Positions 1 through 14,200 of a stretch of DNA of 64,000 nucleotides are shown here, piece by piece. A model generated the notes under the pieces. It did not search any database. It had not been told where the DNA came from and saw only the letters and a list, made by a program, of their open reading frames with translations. The DNA is from Crotophaga sulcirostris (lineage: Eukaryota > Chordata > Aves > Cuculiformes > Crotophagidae). The stretch is from the NCBI GenBank assembly GCA_013397455.1, contig VYZB01000273.1:366735-430734 (forward strand). Reading direction: 5' to 3'. Numbering within the stretch: position 1 is the first letter of the stretch; each line of letters begins with the position of its first letter. A program made the translations under genes and the position numbers.

Positions 1-80
1 ACTGCTTTTCCAACCATCAGCCCAACACCACCGTGCCTACTAAATCACATCCCAAAGTGCCGCATCTACACATCTACACT
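1..80 (-). mobile_element. CR1 LINE fragment, cut by window edge
   Basis: The block 'ccaaccatcagcccaacacc' followed by 'taaatcacatcccaaagtgc' is typical of avian CR1 just inside the 3' end, read in reverse complement. The 3' terminus lies outside the window. Confidence 0.7.
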
Positions 81-2590
81 AAATATTTTCAGCATTTCAG
101 ATCAGCAGAAATCCAAACACAGTGAAAGAAAAGGCAGGGCAAACATGCTGAAAGGCTGAGCATGGCTTTAACTACTCAGACCAATATTACCCACTTCATT
201 GTGGCTTCAGTGAGCCCCTCGATACACTTCATAGACATCTAAACAAGAATTGTGTACCAGGCATGAATTTGATTTGCTTTTGGTTTCTGATGCAGGGCAG
301 TGTGTGCAAAGGCCATGATCCTACAAACATTCTGAAGGCTTGCACTCCGGGCACATTAATTTAAAGAGGGCTTCAGCCTATACTCTCAGATGTCTCTCTG
401 CATTTCACAGTCTCCATCCAGATACTCGCTGTGGGCCATTCACCCTTTGCAAACTCCTGTGAAATCTCCCAATCCCCAGTTTACACTAAAGTGAGTTTCA
501 CTGCAAACATGTTGTTTGGTTCCAGACACTGTATTACAACAAAATAACATAATTGAATTCATGGGAAAGATTTGCTAGCTTTTCCAAACAACAAGGTTGT
601 TGCTCTGGTTGTTTAGGGGGGAGTCCCACAAAAAAAAAAAAAAAAAAAAAAAAGCAGGCACATATTTAAATACTTCAACTGCCCCAATTCACTTCCATGC
701 TCATAATACAAATTAAGGCATGGAATACTGAGAGGATTCACAAATAATACCCCAAAGACCATGCAAAATACTTTCAATGTTGCCCTATAAGAGGCCTGGG
801 AAGGTCAGGGGGGCTGTGGTAACAACTGGCAGCTCCCATCAGTGCAGCAGTTCAGCAGCAGGCAGGATAGTGACTGCCCAAGGCTCAGCTACAGACACCA
901 AGATGTCAAGGGTTACACAAACAGGCCCTTGATTCTTTTAGGATGGGTAGAAATACATAGCAGAAAACTGTATTTAAAAAAGCCATGTAAAAGCCAGGTA
1001 TTCTAAATATTTCTGAGCAAGCTCAGCCTAACATCAAACCCTCCCCTCCCCCGGACTCTGCAGTTTATACATATGCAAAACATTTTAGTCACCATAGGCA
1101 CCATACAAGCAAAGAGTTGTAGCCCATGTGGCTCAGAGGCAACCACCTCTGCCAAACACAGCACAGAAACTTCCCAAAACTGCCCTAAAGGTCTGTGCTG
1201 GCATCCCAGCCTACATCAACCACTCTGCTGCACTGGTGATGTGAGGCCGTGCATTGTTCTTGACACTCTAGGAGATAAAAATAAATGAAAAGTGCCCTTT
1301 TTCACATTATCCAGCGATGATTCTGGTAATCTATTTCTCACCTTTGTATTATAAACAGCATTTGAATTTGAGTTATTTGAACTATACAGTTGCTCCCTTA
1401 CACTTCTTTAAAAACTACATAATTTACATTTCCTACCCTGTTTCTTTTACCATCTCTTCTCCATCCCTGCTTTACTGTAATTTTTGCCACTAAATATGAA
1501 AACTTGGTTTCACATGAACGACTCTGTTTCTCACGCAGAAGCTCCTATTCCATTTTTCCATACATCCCTGTTCTCTGCACTTCTTAACAGTACGCATGGA
1601 GCCGCAGAAGTATTGTTGGTGTAGGCTGAAAGAACTTAAAGGAATTACCAAAAGCTAAGATGAAACCTTGCAAGTGGTCTATTTTATAAGCCTTCTGGAG
1701 GGATACTGGGTGTTGTACTTCAAAGTGGAGAGAAGCACAGAAGCAAAGCATTGCTTTCCAATATTGGTTCCTGCTGCTAAAAAAAAAATCAAGTTCAGTA
1801 TATATTATATTACCAAGCCTGATGACATGCCCAAAAGCTACATTTAATGTCATCGTTCTCAGTCTTTTCAAGTCCATTTCCATGTCAGAAGCTTAATGAG
1901 CAGAAAACCAAACAAGAACTCCAAAGAAACTCAATGTCATTCAACAAAACGTTCTCTTTTGGGGTTTTTTTTTTAAACATTGCACGGATTCTTGAGGAGA
2001 CAATGATGACAGATTGAATGTCAAAACCTTTTAAAACATTCTCTAACCTTTTAAATTTTTTTAACTCTTAAAAATAAGCATTGCTGCTTTTAGATTATGC
2101 GACGTGCAAGCCAAAACTATGCAATAAAAGATATGCTTTCCTTCATCTGAAGCTAATTTAGGGAGTCTTATTTCTTCCACAGGTATAATCACATTTTATT
2201 GCAAGAAATACTTTTCTTTATTATGTTTAGATAAACATTAAGGTGTTTTATTGTGGTAATTTCTTTGAGATAGAGAATATGGTGCTGACATGATTCAAGT
2301 CAAGTGCAGGAAGCTGGAGCTCTGGAATTCCCTTTCCAGCATCACTCCTGGTTGCTTTTTACTTTTGGAAAATCACTGCCCTACTCTGAGGCATGGGCTT
2401 CACTCAGCTATAAAACATTTTCTACCTTCAGGGCTGGTGCTGATGTGTGTCATACAAGCAAATGCTGATTAACAAAAACATAATTTCATCTAAAGTGTAA
2501 ATTTCCAGGATGATCTTCAGTCAGCCTCACTCAGATCCCACACCAGCAATGCTCTCTGCCACAGGCTTTCCAGTTGACTTTAGCAGATTT
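81..2590. other. Intergenic, no gene recognised
   Basis: AT-rich unique sequence. The open frames here are short and have no recognisable domain. The only repeat noticed is the poly(A) tract. Confidence 0.7.
630..653. repeat. Poly(A) tract, 24 bp
   Basis: An uninterrupted A run follows 'ggggggagtccc'. No retroposed gene body is recognisable beside it. Confidence 0.95.
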
Positions 2591-2850
2591 ATCACAGAAT
2601 CACAGACTGGTTTGGGTTGGAAGGGACCTCAAAGCACAACCAGTTCCACCCCCTGGCATGGGCAGGGACATCTCCCACTGGATCAGGGGGCTCAAAGCCC
2701 CATCCAACCTGGCCTTGAACACCTCCAGGGATGGGGCAGTCACCACTTCTTTGCAATCAAATGCAATGTAGTTTCTGCTCTAAGGTCTCCCTGGAAACTT
2801 CTCCAGGCTGATCAACCCCAACTCTCTCAGCCTGTCCTTGTACAACCCTT
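2591..2850 (-). mobile_element. CR1 LINE 3' fragment with internal deletion
   Basis: It starts with 'atcacagaatcacagactgg' and 'ttgggttggaagggacctca', the reverse complement of a CR1 3' end. It runs to 'ggatggggcagtcaccactt', then jumps to the more 5' block 'ctctaaggtctccctggaaa' through 'ctctctcagcctgtccttgt'. The segment in between is missing. Confidence 0.9.
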
Positions 2851-4020
2851 TGGGGTTGCCTAACCAGAATGTATATCTGCTGTCTGCCACCTAATATCCG
2901 TCCTTAAAAATTCACCTTCCAAGCAACCATAGATCAATGTCCATGTGCCATTGAAAATGTACTATAACCAAACCAGCAATTTGCTGCTTTTAAATAGAAC
3001 CGATTTCTCAAGACTCAAGTCACAGTGGGAAACAGGATCTTAAGTTTTGAGTTGTTACAAGTCTCAGCAATTAAATCTCACACAAAAACACACTAATGCA
3101 TGCACTATAAATTGCTGAGGTGAGGAAAGATTAATAATCCTGGTATTACACACCATTATAGCTTCTGGCACAATGCACTTCCCCTGACTGGTAGGTTATC
3201 GGGTATTACATTGTGTGATGTATATTCACAGCCTCAGGCTCCCTGATGAAAACAGAAAATAGAAATTCCAGCTCTCCAAACCACTGGTCACTGCACGGAT
3301 AGGTCAATCCATCCTTTAGAGAGACATTTGGGGGATCCGTCAACGCTCAGGATCTGAAAATGCATCCAAGCAGAACCTGCTAATCCTTCAGTTTTAAGTC
3401 CTTCTTCACCAACATACAGACTGGAAAAAACTTAAACCAACCATTCCTCTGTTAGAACTGGGATTAGCCATGACTCTATGACATTCATATACATAAATCC
3501 ATCATCAGATATTATTTCTGCAATTGGATTTCAGACAGTAGAGCTGATTTTGATGAGATGGGCTGAATGTGATATTCTCCTTGCAGAGCTTAAACCGCAG
3601 CGTTTTCAAGCACCTTGTTTTAAATCCACAACAGGAATTTAAGTTTAAAAACAATAATAATTTTAAAAGAGCACAGTGGAGGCACAAATGAATTTTCACC
3701 TTTATCCTCTCGGCTCCCACCAGGATTCCCCAGGCACCGCAAAGTTTTCCATTCTCTAATCGCACGAAATTTTGCTTTCAGGCACACCCAATCTTGGCAG
3801 GTCTGAGCAGCTTACAACCCTATCTCACAGCTTAGTCTCACACTTGTATTCACAAGCCTTTCTTGAGGGCTTCATCCGAGGGGTTTGATCCAGATGGCAC
3901 TGGGACCAGATTCCTTCACTTGTGGGGAGGGAGACTAACGGGGGTTGAGGTAACTGGGGGTAGGACTGCTCTGCTCCACTCAGGGGCTCCATTCAGCAGG
4001 AGGTCAGTGGCACGCTTGTC

Positions 4021-4211
4021 ATGGAATCATGGAATGGTTTAGGCTGGAAGGGACCTTAAAGCCCATCCAGTTCCACCCCCCTGTCATGGGCAAGGACACC
4101 TTGCACTGGATCAGGGTGCTCGAAGTCCCATCCAACCCGGCCTTGAACACCTCCAGGGATGGGGCAGCCACCACTGCTCTGGGCATCCTGGGCCAGGGCC
4201 TCCCCACCCTC
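4021..4211 (-). mobile_element. CR1 LINE 3' fragment
   Basis: It begins 'atggaatcatggaatggttt', has the 'cttgaacacctccagggatg' block, and ends at 'cctccccaccctcatag'. It is truncated at its 5' end, as usual for CR1. Confidence 0.92.
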
Positions 4212-7200
4212 ATAGCCTCAGATGTGGGAGATGTGGGTTAATTCTTGCTAGGATGCAGACCACTGTTTCTCCAAGGAAGTGTTCTGATCAAGAGCAGTTC
4301 TGCTCATTTACAGCAGGAAGCTCTTGATCTCTCGTGCTGAAACGGATACACCTTGCAGGGAACATCAAAGGTCCATCCTGCAGGCAGAATGCTTGCACAC
4401 ACACACACACACACACACACAGAGCAGCCCATCACCTGGGAGGATGATCTGCATTCCAGGCTTTGTCTTAGTTATCAACTATTTTATCCAATGACTTTGG
4501 CATATAAAACACCTGAATTCCAAGTGCAGATAAACACCTCTGGTAAACCAGAAGAAAGCTCTGTATTTCCAGGAGAGTCATGGTTGAAAAGCCTGTATTT
4601 CCCCAGCCTCCCTGTTCTGCATACCTCCAGGCACCTTCCCACAGGTAGAACGCAGGCCCTTGGCAGCGGCTGTGAATTCCCATATGTTAGCAAGACACAG
4701 AGAACATAACCACCGTTACACTGATGTGGGGCTTCCGTGCAGCATTTCCTCGATTTCAATACCACTTTAAGAGCTATTTTTGAAATGTGTCAGAGTTTTC
4801 ATGGATTCAGCCACATGCCAAAGCTGTATAATCGATGCCTACTATAGCAGACTGCCAAAAACATGCAAGGCAACACTGCAGGGAAATGCATTTCACCAAA
4901 TTAGTTCAGACACTTCTGAGCATTGTTGATAGTGATGAACAATTAACCCTTTTCCAAGCAGGCTTAAAAATTGATTAACTACTGTATCCTTTACACAGAA
5001 CGGAAACAATTCTGTTAAGGAAACCAGAATAAACATGGTTTAAGGTTCTCCCAGAAGAAAATAACCTGTTTAGGAGAGCACAGTTATTAGGAGAGTTCTG
5101 AAGGGATTTCCCCTTATCTGCTTCTTCAAAGAATGTGTAGTATATTCACAATACAACCCGATGTGTTTTACCTGTATACACATTACAAGCATTTCCCTGC
5201 AGTAGTAAAATGAGTAAACCTGAAACTTTCAAAGTAATTTTATTGCTCATTTTATAGATTTTCCCAGCCCTTTGATGAGCTGCCATTCCAGAAGGCAATC
5301 TCAGCTTCATACCTTTGTTGCTGCTACTCCCGTCAGCCGCGCCCATTTCCAGGTTGTCTGTGGGAACAGTATGCACTGGGAATTAGCCAGGCATCTCCCA
5401 TCAGGAATCCTCAGAGCAGAACGCCAAATCCCATACAGTGTCACAAGGACTTTCAGGTGTACTTCAGCACAAAGCCCATTATGGAGAGAAACAAAATACA
5501 ACATACGATACAGAGACAGAAGCCACTAGGGAAAATCCAAGCTCACCAACTCCATTTTTTAAGTAATCTGAAATAAAGACTGGATTGCTTTATTTCGTAT
5601 TAATTAATAAATAAATAAAGCTGAAGCCAGGCTGTATGTAAGCGCCAGAAGAGCCAAGCATCTTCCTCCTAACAAAGCATGTAAATTCTCTGTAGGTGTA
5701 AGCCTCTGATTTCCAATGGGTCACATTCCGGTGGACATCTTTAAAAACAAAGACAATTGTACCCATCACACAGGACTTTGTTTCTAGGCAGAGCAGAAAC
5801 AGTTGAACTGGGAGCTGTTCCATAATCACTGTATGCAAAATATTCCCTCTCCTGCAGAAAGTTCGTCTCACTGACGTCTACATCCTACTCCAACCACAGC
5901 GTTGTCATTAAAATTGTTATCAATAATGATGGTAGCAGGAGATACAGAGCCATGAGGCACTCCAGGAACACACAGTGTTCACTTCAGGCAAAGGAGAGCA
6001 GTGCTGAGCTGACCAAAGAGATGTAGATCTCACACACAGTCCTAATCAAAGTATCTGGCACCACAAAGCACAAGAAGGAGAGTTCAAAAAAGCCATAGCC
6101 AAGTAGACAGATGGAAATGAAAGATACTTGCCACAATCCACACAATTTCTATTACTGCCATTGTTTTGGGAAATCACCAAATGTTCAGGGGTTCTCATAA
6201 CAAAATCCTTTACTTAAACACCCAGTTTCAAATGGAAAAATGTAAGAACTCTACTCCACAAGAGTTTCCCCAGAAACCCAGCTGCAAATAGTATTTTTCA
6301 GGTTTTTCCTGCAGAACAATCCTGCCGCAGGCTGCAGCCTGGTGGAGGCCAACCCACTCATCTGCCTGGCTAATTTGACTGAATGCTACCAATGCATTTC
6401 TCAACAGGTTTCATACTATATTGTGCAGATACAGACACACATAGATGCACTGGGATTTCTCTGGCAAAGTAACTAGCACTAAAAGCTGACGACCCCAGTT
6501 GCAGACCTCAAATACTCCAGCTCGAATATCACTTTTACCTGTTAAACATTAATAAAAATCGAAGATGATTTATGGTAATGGCTGGGACAAGGCCCAGGCT
6601 AAAGTAGGACATGAAATAAATTCCCTTTCCTTTCCTGTGATAACTGAGAAACAAGAACAACAGTTGAAGAGAGGATGTGCTGTGGCTGCTTTTAGCTCTG
6701 TTGACTGAAAAGTGTATAAATGGCCAAGTTTCACATTTCATATCTCGCATATGTCCAGACATGCGATTTTGCACATTTTCAGAGCAGCCGTAACCAGTGA
6801 AGCCTCTTCTGTGGAAGCACTGCAAGAAAACAGTGTGGTGTAGTATTACGGGAGGCCAATCCTTACCTTTCCAGCTGCAATGGATTATTCTGAGAAACAG
6901 TCTCTTAATAAACTGATAACATTCCACAGAAAGCTCTTCTCAAAACCAAAGACAATAGAAAACATAAAGCACAAAGAAAAGTAATTTAAATGTGAAGTGT
7001 ATCATCAATGCACTACATGTTAGCATACCCAATAAGACAGTCCATGATCTTATCTAGTGGTGGTTAACCACAGGCAAGGTTGTAAACATGGATTTAACCA
7101 GTTAAGAGTGCATTCTGACAATTCAGAGCCCATCTCAGTTCCCTTTATTTTGGCAACTAAGTATGCAAGCAAGGATTCCTTTTCCAATTACATTTTCTTC

Positions 7201-10200
7201 TTAAAGCATTTTACCACATAATTACTTTACTATGGTGGTCAAACTACACCGACGACTCACAAAGCCACACGTTTATTAAAAACATAAACTTTCCACTTGT
7301 CTGGGTATTATATATCCATACAGAATAAATGAAACCTCTGTGAGAAGAGTGATACAAATTGGACTTTCTCACCATTACAGAAGCAATGCTGCATTCTTGG
7401 CAATATTAAAGAAGATGGAAATTTGTTTTAAAACCCCAAACTCTAGAAATAACTAGAGGATTAGCTAACTTATGCTTTAAAAGATCAAAAGTCTTCCAGC
7501 ATACACAAAATTTCACAATTAAATACACTTGGGTAGGATATTAACGCTATTAATAACATTAGAAAAAAGCAATTTGGGAATACTATGCCAGTACAACAAG
7601 TCTTTCTTGAGTACACATCGAGGGGAAGCCAGCAATATCCTGGATTGTTACTTTGAACAAGCCTTTGTGTCTCCTCTGGCCACCATCCAGAGGAACCACT
7701 GTGTTCCCAAGGTTGTCCTTCAGTCTGAACTACCAGCACTGACGGCCCGGCCCAGTTTCATGGTCTATAATCGCCATGTGACTGTTTCCCTGATAAGGAA
7801 CTGAAAAGGACCCAAAGTGCATTCTTCCCAAAATCTCCAAGGCCTTGAGGTTAACCCTAAAGTCATCTGTGCTCCCTCGTTTCTGAATGCTTGGGTCAGA
7901 GCTGTCCCCAGAAATAATGCAGGGCTGCCCAAAGCAAAGAAAGGAAAGGAAACACTTTCTTCTCCTTCCGCCTTGCCCAAACCTATCCTGTGTGCATCTC
8001 TATGACTATCAGGATCGCACACAATGCATTCACTCAGCCTTCAAAATCCCAGGATCTGTCTCTAATTGTACTTACCCTAGCATGACAGTGTGATACAAAG
8101 AACGTTCATAAATAAATTCATGTGTCCAATGACATTTTCTGGTGTTTTGACACTGCAGGGCATTTTTTCAAGACAGAACAACCCTTAAAAACAACTAAAA
8201 GTGGCCCTAAAAATAAAAAAGTGGCCTAAAAGGGAAAAAACAAGTCCTCTGACAATGAAGTGTACCAGCACAGGCCTTTTCTTCATCTCCTGTTAATTCC
8301 TAGTGAAATATTTTTCTATTGCTCTGAAATGCAGCTTTGAACTCCAGCAAACAACTCTTTCCCATCAGACAGCGTTCCATTTGTCAAATCAGTAGGGCGT
8401 TGCTAAAGTCAATGTTGGTCAGGAAAGGGAGTAAAGTCTCCTTCAGGGTTCTCTTCACAATAGCTGAGGGATTGCTCTAAGGGAACTGAGATTCTGAATC
8501 CTGGCAGGTGGAATGCATAAATCTTGCATCTCCAGAGTGTTTATACAAAACAAACAGCCCCACAGTCACAACCAGGAATGATTACAGTTGGCACGGATGA
8601 AGGATGCATCACAGTGAAATGCATGCAGACAGACCCACAGTGAAAACAAACGAACAACAAACACAACAACAACGTTCATCCATCTTCAGCACTCGCACTG
8701 TTCCACACCCCAGCCCAGATGTGGAACTCTAATTAAAAGCATTACTTGGAGAAGCACAAAACCTCATAAGATAAGGTAATGACAAATTCAAACCGCATCA
8801 GCCTACAATACAGACCAGTGTGCAATTTCTCCTTCTTGATGGATGCCCAGATACACCTTCCTCACCAATCCCAGCCTACCAAGCACTGTGACCATGGACA
8901 CTGCTGCCCTGTGGCACTCAGGAGCTAAAAGTGCACCAGTCACACAAGGTGAGCAGCTATCTCCCACTCAAACTCCTGTTTTTAGCTCCAGAAGTTTCCA
9001 GTTTCAGGACTAATGGCACCATCCCAGATGCTATATTAATACAAACCGGTTGCATTTTAACTCTCTGTAAGACAAATTGATAAATCATATAAATTGATAA
9101 ATTAATTATTTTGAAGATGAAATCTGCTCAGATCCCCAGGAGCCAGGAAGGACTTGTGCTTCCTGATAACCAAATGAGCTATTGCCCAAATCACAGCAAA
9201 GCAAGAAGGACCATATAATATGATCCTAACTCTTTAACTTGGACATGAGGAAGACAGCTGGGATAACACAAATGAAATAGCCATATATAAACAGATATTA
9301 TATTTATGAAAATTATCCCACTCCATCATGTTTCACATTGGATACCCTACAAGTTGTTATCAAGATGATGCAATATTGAGTACATACACTACATATCCAT
9401 AAATTATGGTAGTACAATAGTCTCGGGAAGTGTTATCAGCTGAAAGCCCTAATACTCAGTGCTTTCAAAAAGCTCATTATTCACAGTATTGACGGAGAAA
9501 AAAAAGAGAACTGTTGTGAGCCCGAACAACAGATGCCCTGCATTCCAATTCGATTTAGCACGGAATTCATGGTACCTGGAGGCACTCGAGGTAGGCAAAA
9601 AGGAAAAGAAAAAAGCCATACAGATTTTAGTTAAATCAGCAGGCTGGTTCAAACAAAACCTTACTGCTCTGAATACCTTGCAGTCCCTGTATTACAGCAT
9701 AGGGTTCAAATGACTCTCAGCCCCACACACAATCTGTCAGAAAAGGCAAGAACCGTTCTGCACACCGAAGCACTCATTTCCTACAACCAGTGAAGCAGAA
9801 ATCCTCAACTGGCACATCTTTCTTCTTGTCTAATTATACTGTAATAACTTCATTTTGTTGCTCCACAGAAAGAGTGAGTTTCGAGTTTGTGCAGATGAGC
9901 TGTGAATCTGCAGCTCCCGTATACCTCATAATAGTTTAAACACCTATTTTCAGTTTTTCATTGCTAGACATAATTTCTAGTGGTGTCAATTCTTCTTTGC
10001 TGTAGTCTCATAAATCTGGTGATCTCCCCAGGTGGGATTCATTGCAGGGAGGGAGAGGAAAGACGTGAATTTTGTTTCTGCATGAGATTATTTTAAAATT
10101 GGACCATTTAAACAAATCAGCTTGCAAAAGAACTGTCCTGAATCAAGAGAGCAGAGGCAGGTGGGAACCACAAAGCAGCTTTAGGTATGCGCACACATCC

Positions 10201-10589
10201 TCTCTCCCACAGATCTCACTGGTGTAGGGGTGTTGGTAGCAGAGTCTGGTCAGACTGCTCAGACTTCCAAAAGGTTTAGTACCGAGGAAGTACAGAAATT
10301 ATAACATTACTTAGAGGTGGGTGGGCTGAGAGGGAAGAAACAACGTGGTCAGCATTTGTTCCAGGCAGGACTGCTTTGGTTTAGTATGTGCTGACAGGAT
10401 TTGCTGCTCCTCATCCCTTTACTCAGTTGTCCTCTAAGGAAAGCAGCCCCTGCTGCATTTCCACCTTTTTCCTCCAGTACAAATGAAGCCAAATGATCAG
10501 TTCAGAAATGTTATGAAGAGGTAAGCAAGCCCTCCTGCACCTAACAGTGATGCTCTTTGAAATCCAAACACTGAGTGACCGAATGGAGT
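4212..10589. other. Intergenic, no gene recognised
   Basis: More than 6 kb of unique AT-rich DNA with one CA microsatellite. No coding similarity, RNA gene or CR1 copy was noticed. In mammals the next gene downstream of KIF5C is LYPD6B. I saw none of its cysteine-rich Ly6 coding sequence here, but untranslated exons could be missed. Confidence 0.65.
4396..4421. repeat. (CA)13 microsatellite
   Basis: A perfect dinucleotide run of 26 bases, likely polymorphic in length. Confidence 0.97.
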
Positions 10590-10680
10590 TGGAGATGTCC
10601 CTGCTCACTGCAGGGGGGGGTTGGACTAGACGACCTGTAAAGGTCCCTTCTAACACAAACCATTCTACGATTCTATGATA
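10590..10680 (+). mobile_element. CR1 LINE 3' end, short, plus orientation
   Basis: The 'gttggactagacgacctgta' block is followed by 'aaaggtcccttctaac' and the terminal 'ttctacgattctatgata' repeats. It is one of the few CR1s oriented opposite to KIF5C. The 5' limit is approximate. Confidence 0.85.
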
Positions 10681-11014
10681 ATCCATTGTGGTTTTGACTT
10701 AATGAAAGTGTCAGAATTTCCAAATCCTGTTCTACTGTTTAAAAGTAACTCCTGTAAAACTACAGTACCTACCTCAATGAATAACATTACACTTAGTTTG
10801 ACTTGTGTTTCGGTAATAATAAGCACATATTAAAGCAATAAATGCTTGGATTTATTTTGTTAAACCAAAATAACCTGATATAAAACCTAATTCTTGAAGC
10901 ACAGAGTATCGATTTCATGGCACTGATCAAAGAAAATTCCTTATTTAAAAAGTGAAAAGCATTTTAAAAACCCAGACTAGATTAAATCCAAGAGTTATTC
11001 ATTAACCAAATGAA

Positions 11015-11240
11015 ACACAGAATCACAGAATGAGTTGAGAGGGACCTTAAAGCCCATCCAGTCTAACCTTCCACTGGATCAGGGTGCTCTAAGCCCCATC
11101 CAGCCTGGCCTTGAACACCTCCAGGGATGGGGCAGCCACCACTTCTCTGGGCAACCTGGGACAGGGCCTCCCCACCCTCACAGGAGAACATTTCTTCCAA
11201 ATATCTAGACTAAATCCACCCTCTTTCAGCTTTCCCTCTA
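11015..11240 (-). mobile_element. CR1 LINE 3' fragment
   Basis: It opens with 'cacagaatcacagaatgagt' and contains 'cttgaacacctccagggatg' and 'cctccccaccctcacaggag'. It lacks part of the 'ccatgggcagggacacctcc' block, apparently a small internal deletion near the 3' end. Confidence 0.9.
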
Positions 11241-14200
11241 TTTCATAAGCTTTTAGCTCAATTTCTCTACATTAAGCTGAGCTCTGAATTAGTGCAATTT
11301 GCCGCAACAGGTTTATTCACATCGAGACAAAGCCAGGGCAGCATTTTTCAAAAACAGGATTAGATGACTGTAACTGCTACCATCCACACTTATGCGTGTT
11401 TAGACTCCGAGAAGGGTAATCAGCACACTTCAGGGCATGATCCGTAGGGGTCAGGGAGATAATCTTACGCCCATCTTTCTGTTCTTGACATTGCCCAATT
11501 GGGTAGGTGCGGAACGGAGGATATTAGTCCTCCCTGAAGCACTGGTTATTCATCACTGCCAGAGGCAGCTTTGCAGATCTGAGATTATGAGCCAGTCTAG
11601 GATGGCAAATTGTTCTTTCAGAAGCTGAAACGCGCTTCGCAATCCAGAGCTTGGCAGCTACGCCGTTTTTCAGATACAAATAAGAGATAATCTGTGAGTG
11701 TGCTACAAGATTTCGTGGAGCAGTTTTGTAAGGCATTACTATTATTATTATTATTGTTATTGCTATACCAAGGGCCTACAGATTACTAAAGATAGTGAGG
11801 ATCTTATGGAGGTTTTTCCATTAAAATAATAAGACAAAAATCACAATACCTCGCATAGGGCAATATACTACACTCCTACAACTGCTGCTAGTTTTCAATC
11901 TATATAACACGGGACAGTCTGAATGATTTCAGGCTCAGCTGCTCTATCATTTGAAAACGCCAGTGTAATCTTCTTAGGCTACAGGGAAGGCTGACACCTT
12001 TCTTTATAAAGATACAACAAAGCTGCTTTGACAGACACAGGAAACAAAACGGTTCTCACAGACACACTAACTACATCCAAAACAAATTAAGAATGTATAA
12101 ACAACTAGATTTCCAAATTTTGAATAAGCCATAAGTGCAGTCTATTTAGAGATCTGATTTTTCACCCATTTACTGCAAGCATCTCCTCCCATTTTGCTAT
12201 CACCATGTACTTCTGTTTTAAAAATGAAGAATAAAACAAAACTAGCCAGCAGATACATCCTGCAGGATGCAGCGGACCTTCCTCTGGCTTAAGAGCAGAC
12301 ATCAAGCCATTTTATGGATTATAAGGAAAAAAACAGAAAAGGAAATGGAGTTCAGAACTTCTTTTCAATGCTCTGATAATTTAGTTTAAAGCTGGGCTAC
12401 CCAACACTGAAAATAACTTTTTCTAGACAAGTTGTAGGGTTTATAGTAACTTTCAAGTGGAAACCTTCATCCTGGATTTTCCCACCACCTCCACTGGACT
12501 TATTGCCATCTTAAAGGAGATAATTCCACCTTCCATGTGTACTGCAGGACATGGTTAGACCAAAACACAGGGAAGTGCAATGTGCTTGACTTTCTCAGGC
12601 TGACATTCGCACCCATAATAACACTATCCCTGCAGCGAGAATTCATTACAAACTGATCAGCTTTCACAGGAATTCAGGAAGATAGAAAATTCATCATTAT
12701 TCCCACAAGAATTAGGTAGAAAGAAGATAAATTATTTGTCTAGAACTGTTCAGCACCTCAGAACGTAGCTGAAGCCTAGTTCTTTCAACAGACCCACATA
12801 CGAATCCTTTACTGCCTCACCTCCAACTCTGCAAAGCGATATTAGCAATGGGGTTGGTTTGTCAGTTTATTCCATGCAGGTTTCACACAACAGTTTAGGT
12901 TTGTTTAAATATCAAAGCAAAATCCTGACAAAAACCACCAAATGAAGGCCGTTTTACCCTAACTTGGTTCCTCGCCAAAGCCTGTAGTTCAAACCGGGCA
13001 CATGAAAAAGCCCCAGGCTTCAGGCAAGAAATCGTGGTCTGGTTTTGTTGGTGCAGCAAGTGGTGCCGTTTCAATATGAAAACAGATTGCAGCTCATGCC
13101 TTGTGTTCAGGCTTCTCACAGGCACTGGGTTCTGAGAGAGAAAACCAACAGACTCAGACAGCTACCCTGAGCCTTCACATTGGCATGTGGCACTCGGAAT
13201 AACCAGCCTGGCACTCAGGTGTCTGCTGAGAGCACATGCAAAGTCTGGAAGACAAAGCCTCTCACTTAGACTAAAAGATTTTCACAGCAATTAATGGAAA
13301 AACAACTGCCAACCACACGTGCATCATGCAGCTCAATCCTTAAGGAAAGCTGCAACTCAAAATTCCTTCTGAAGTTTATTGGCGTGGCACTTTCATGCGT
13401 ACTTTTTCACCACTTCTAAACTGTTAGACACGCACCTCGTCCAAAAGCCCTTTGAGTCACACGCAGGGATAACCGAAGCATTCCTTTCCTTTGAATCTAC
13501 AAAATCCAGCTACTGGATGTGAAGAAAGCAATGAAAATATTGAGGAATTTAGACTTTAAAAAAGGGAGGGGGGGAATTTTCTAAAGGATTAGAATTCATG
13601 CAACAAAATTTGTTTTAAGATGGAGTATTTTTGTTCTAAGAACCATTTAACTGGTAAGGTAGAGGGGAGGTTTTTTGGTGTGTCTTAGGGCCCATTTGGA
13701 CTGGGAAATGACAGACAGCCCCGGAAAAGTCCTTAGTTTTAACTCCCCTTAACCCATCTTGCTCTCTGTGGAGACAATAAGCATCCTTAACATGTAAGAT
13801 GTTGCGTTCTCATTCTCTCAGCTCTGCTGCCAAGTTCCTTCCCTGCTGCCTGCAGCGGGAGCGTCTGGCAGTGGGTAAGGGTTCTTGGTGACACACCATG
13901 CACCGCAGTCCAGGTGACTTCCAGTTTGCAACTCTTAACTTCAGAGAGGGCTCTCCAACACAACTTGTATAAACAGTATAAAAGGAATCATTCCCTATCT
14001 TTTCTCCCACAGCTGAACCTTGGGCAAATGGAAAACAAGACAGGAAGAGATGGTGATAAATCATCTGTGTGGCATGGATCATCCTATGAGTTAGTAGAGG
14101 TGTCTTCTATAGAGCTCCCAAGGGTGCAGGAGAAGGTGTCCATTCTGGTAACACAGCTTGTTTCCCATCCAGCACTCGTCAACCGCATGTATCCTCGACA

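Noticed and set aside
630..653. Poly(A) run as the tail of a processed pseudogene
   Set aside because: The sequence on either side has no recognisable coding body, so it is treated as a simple repeat.
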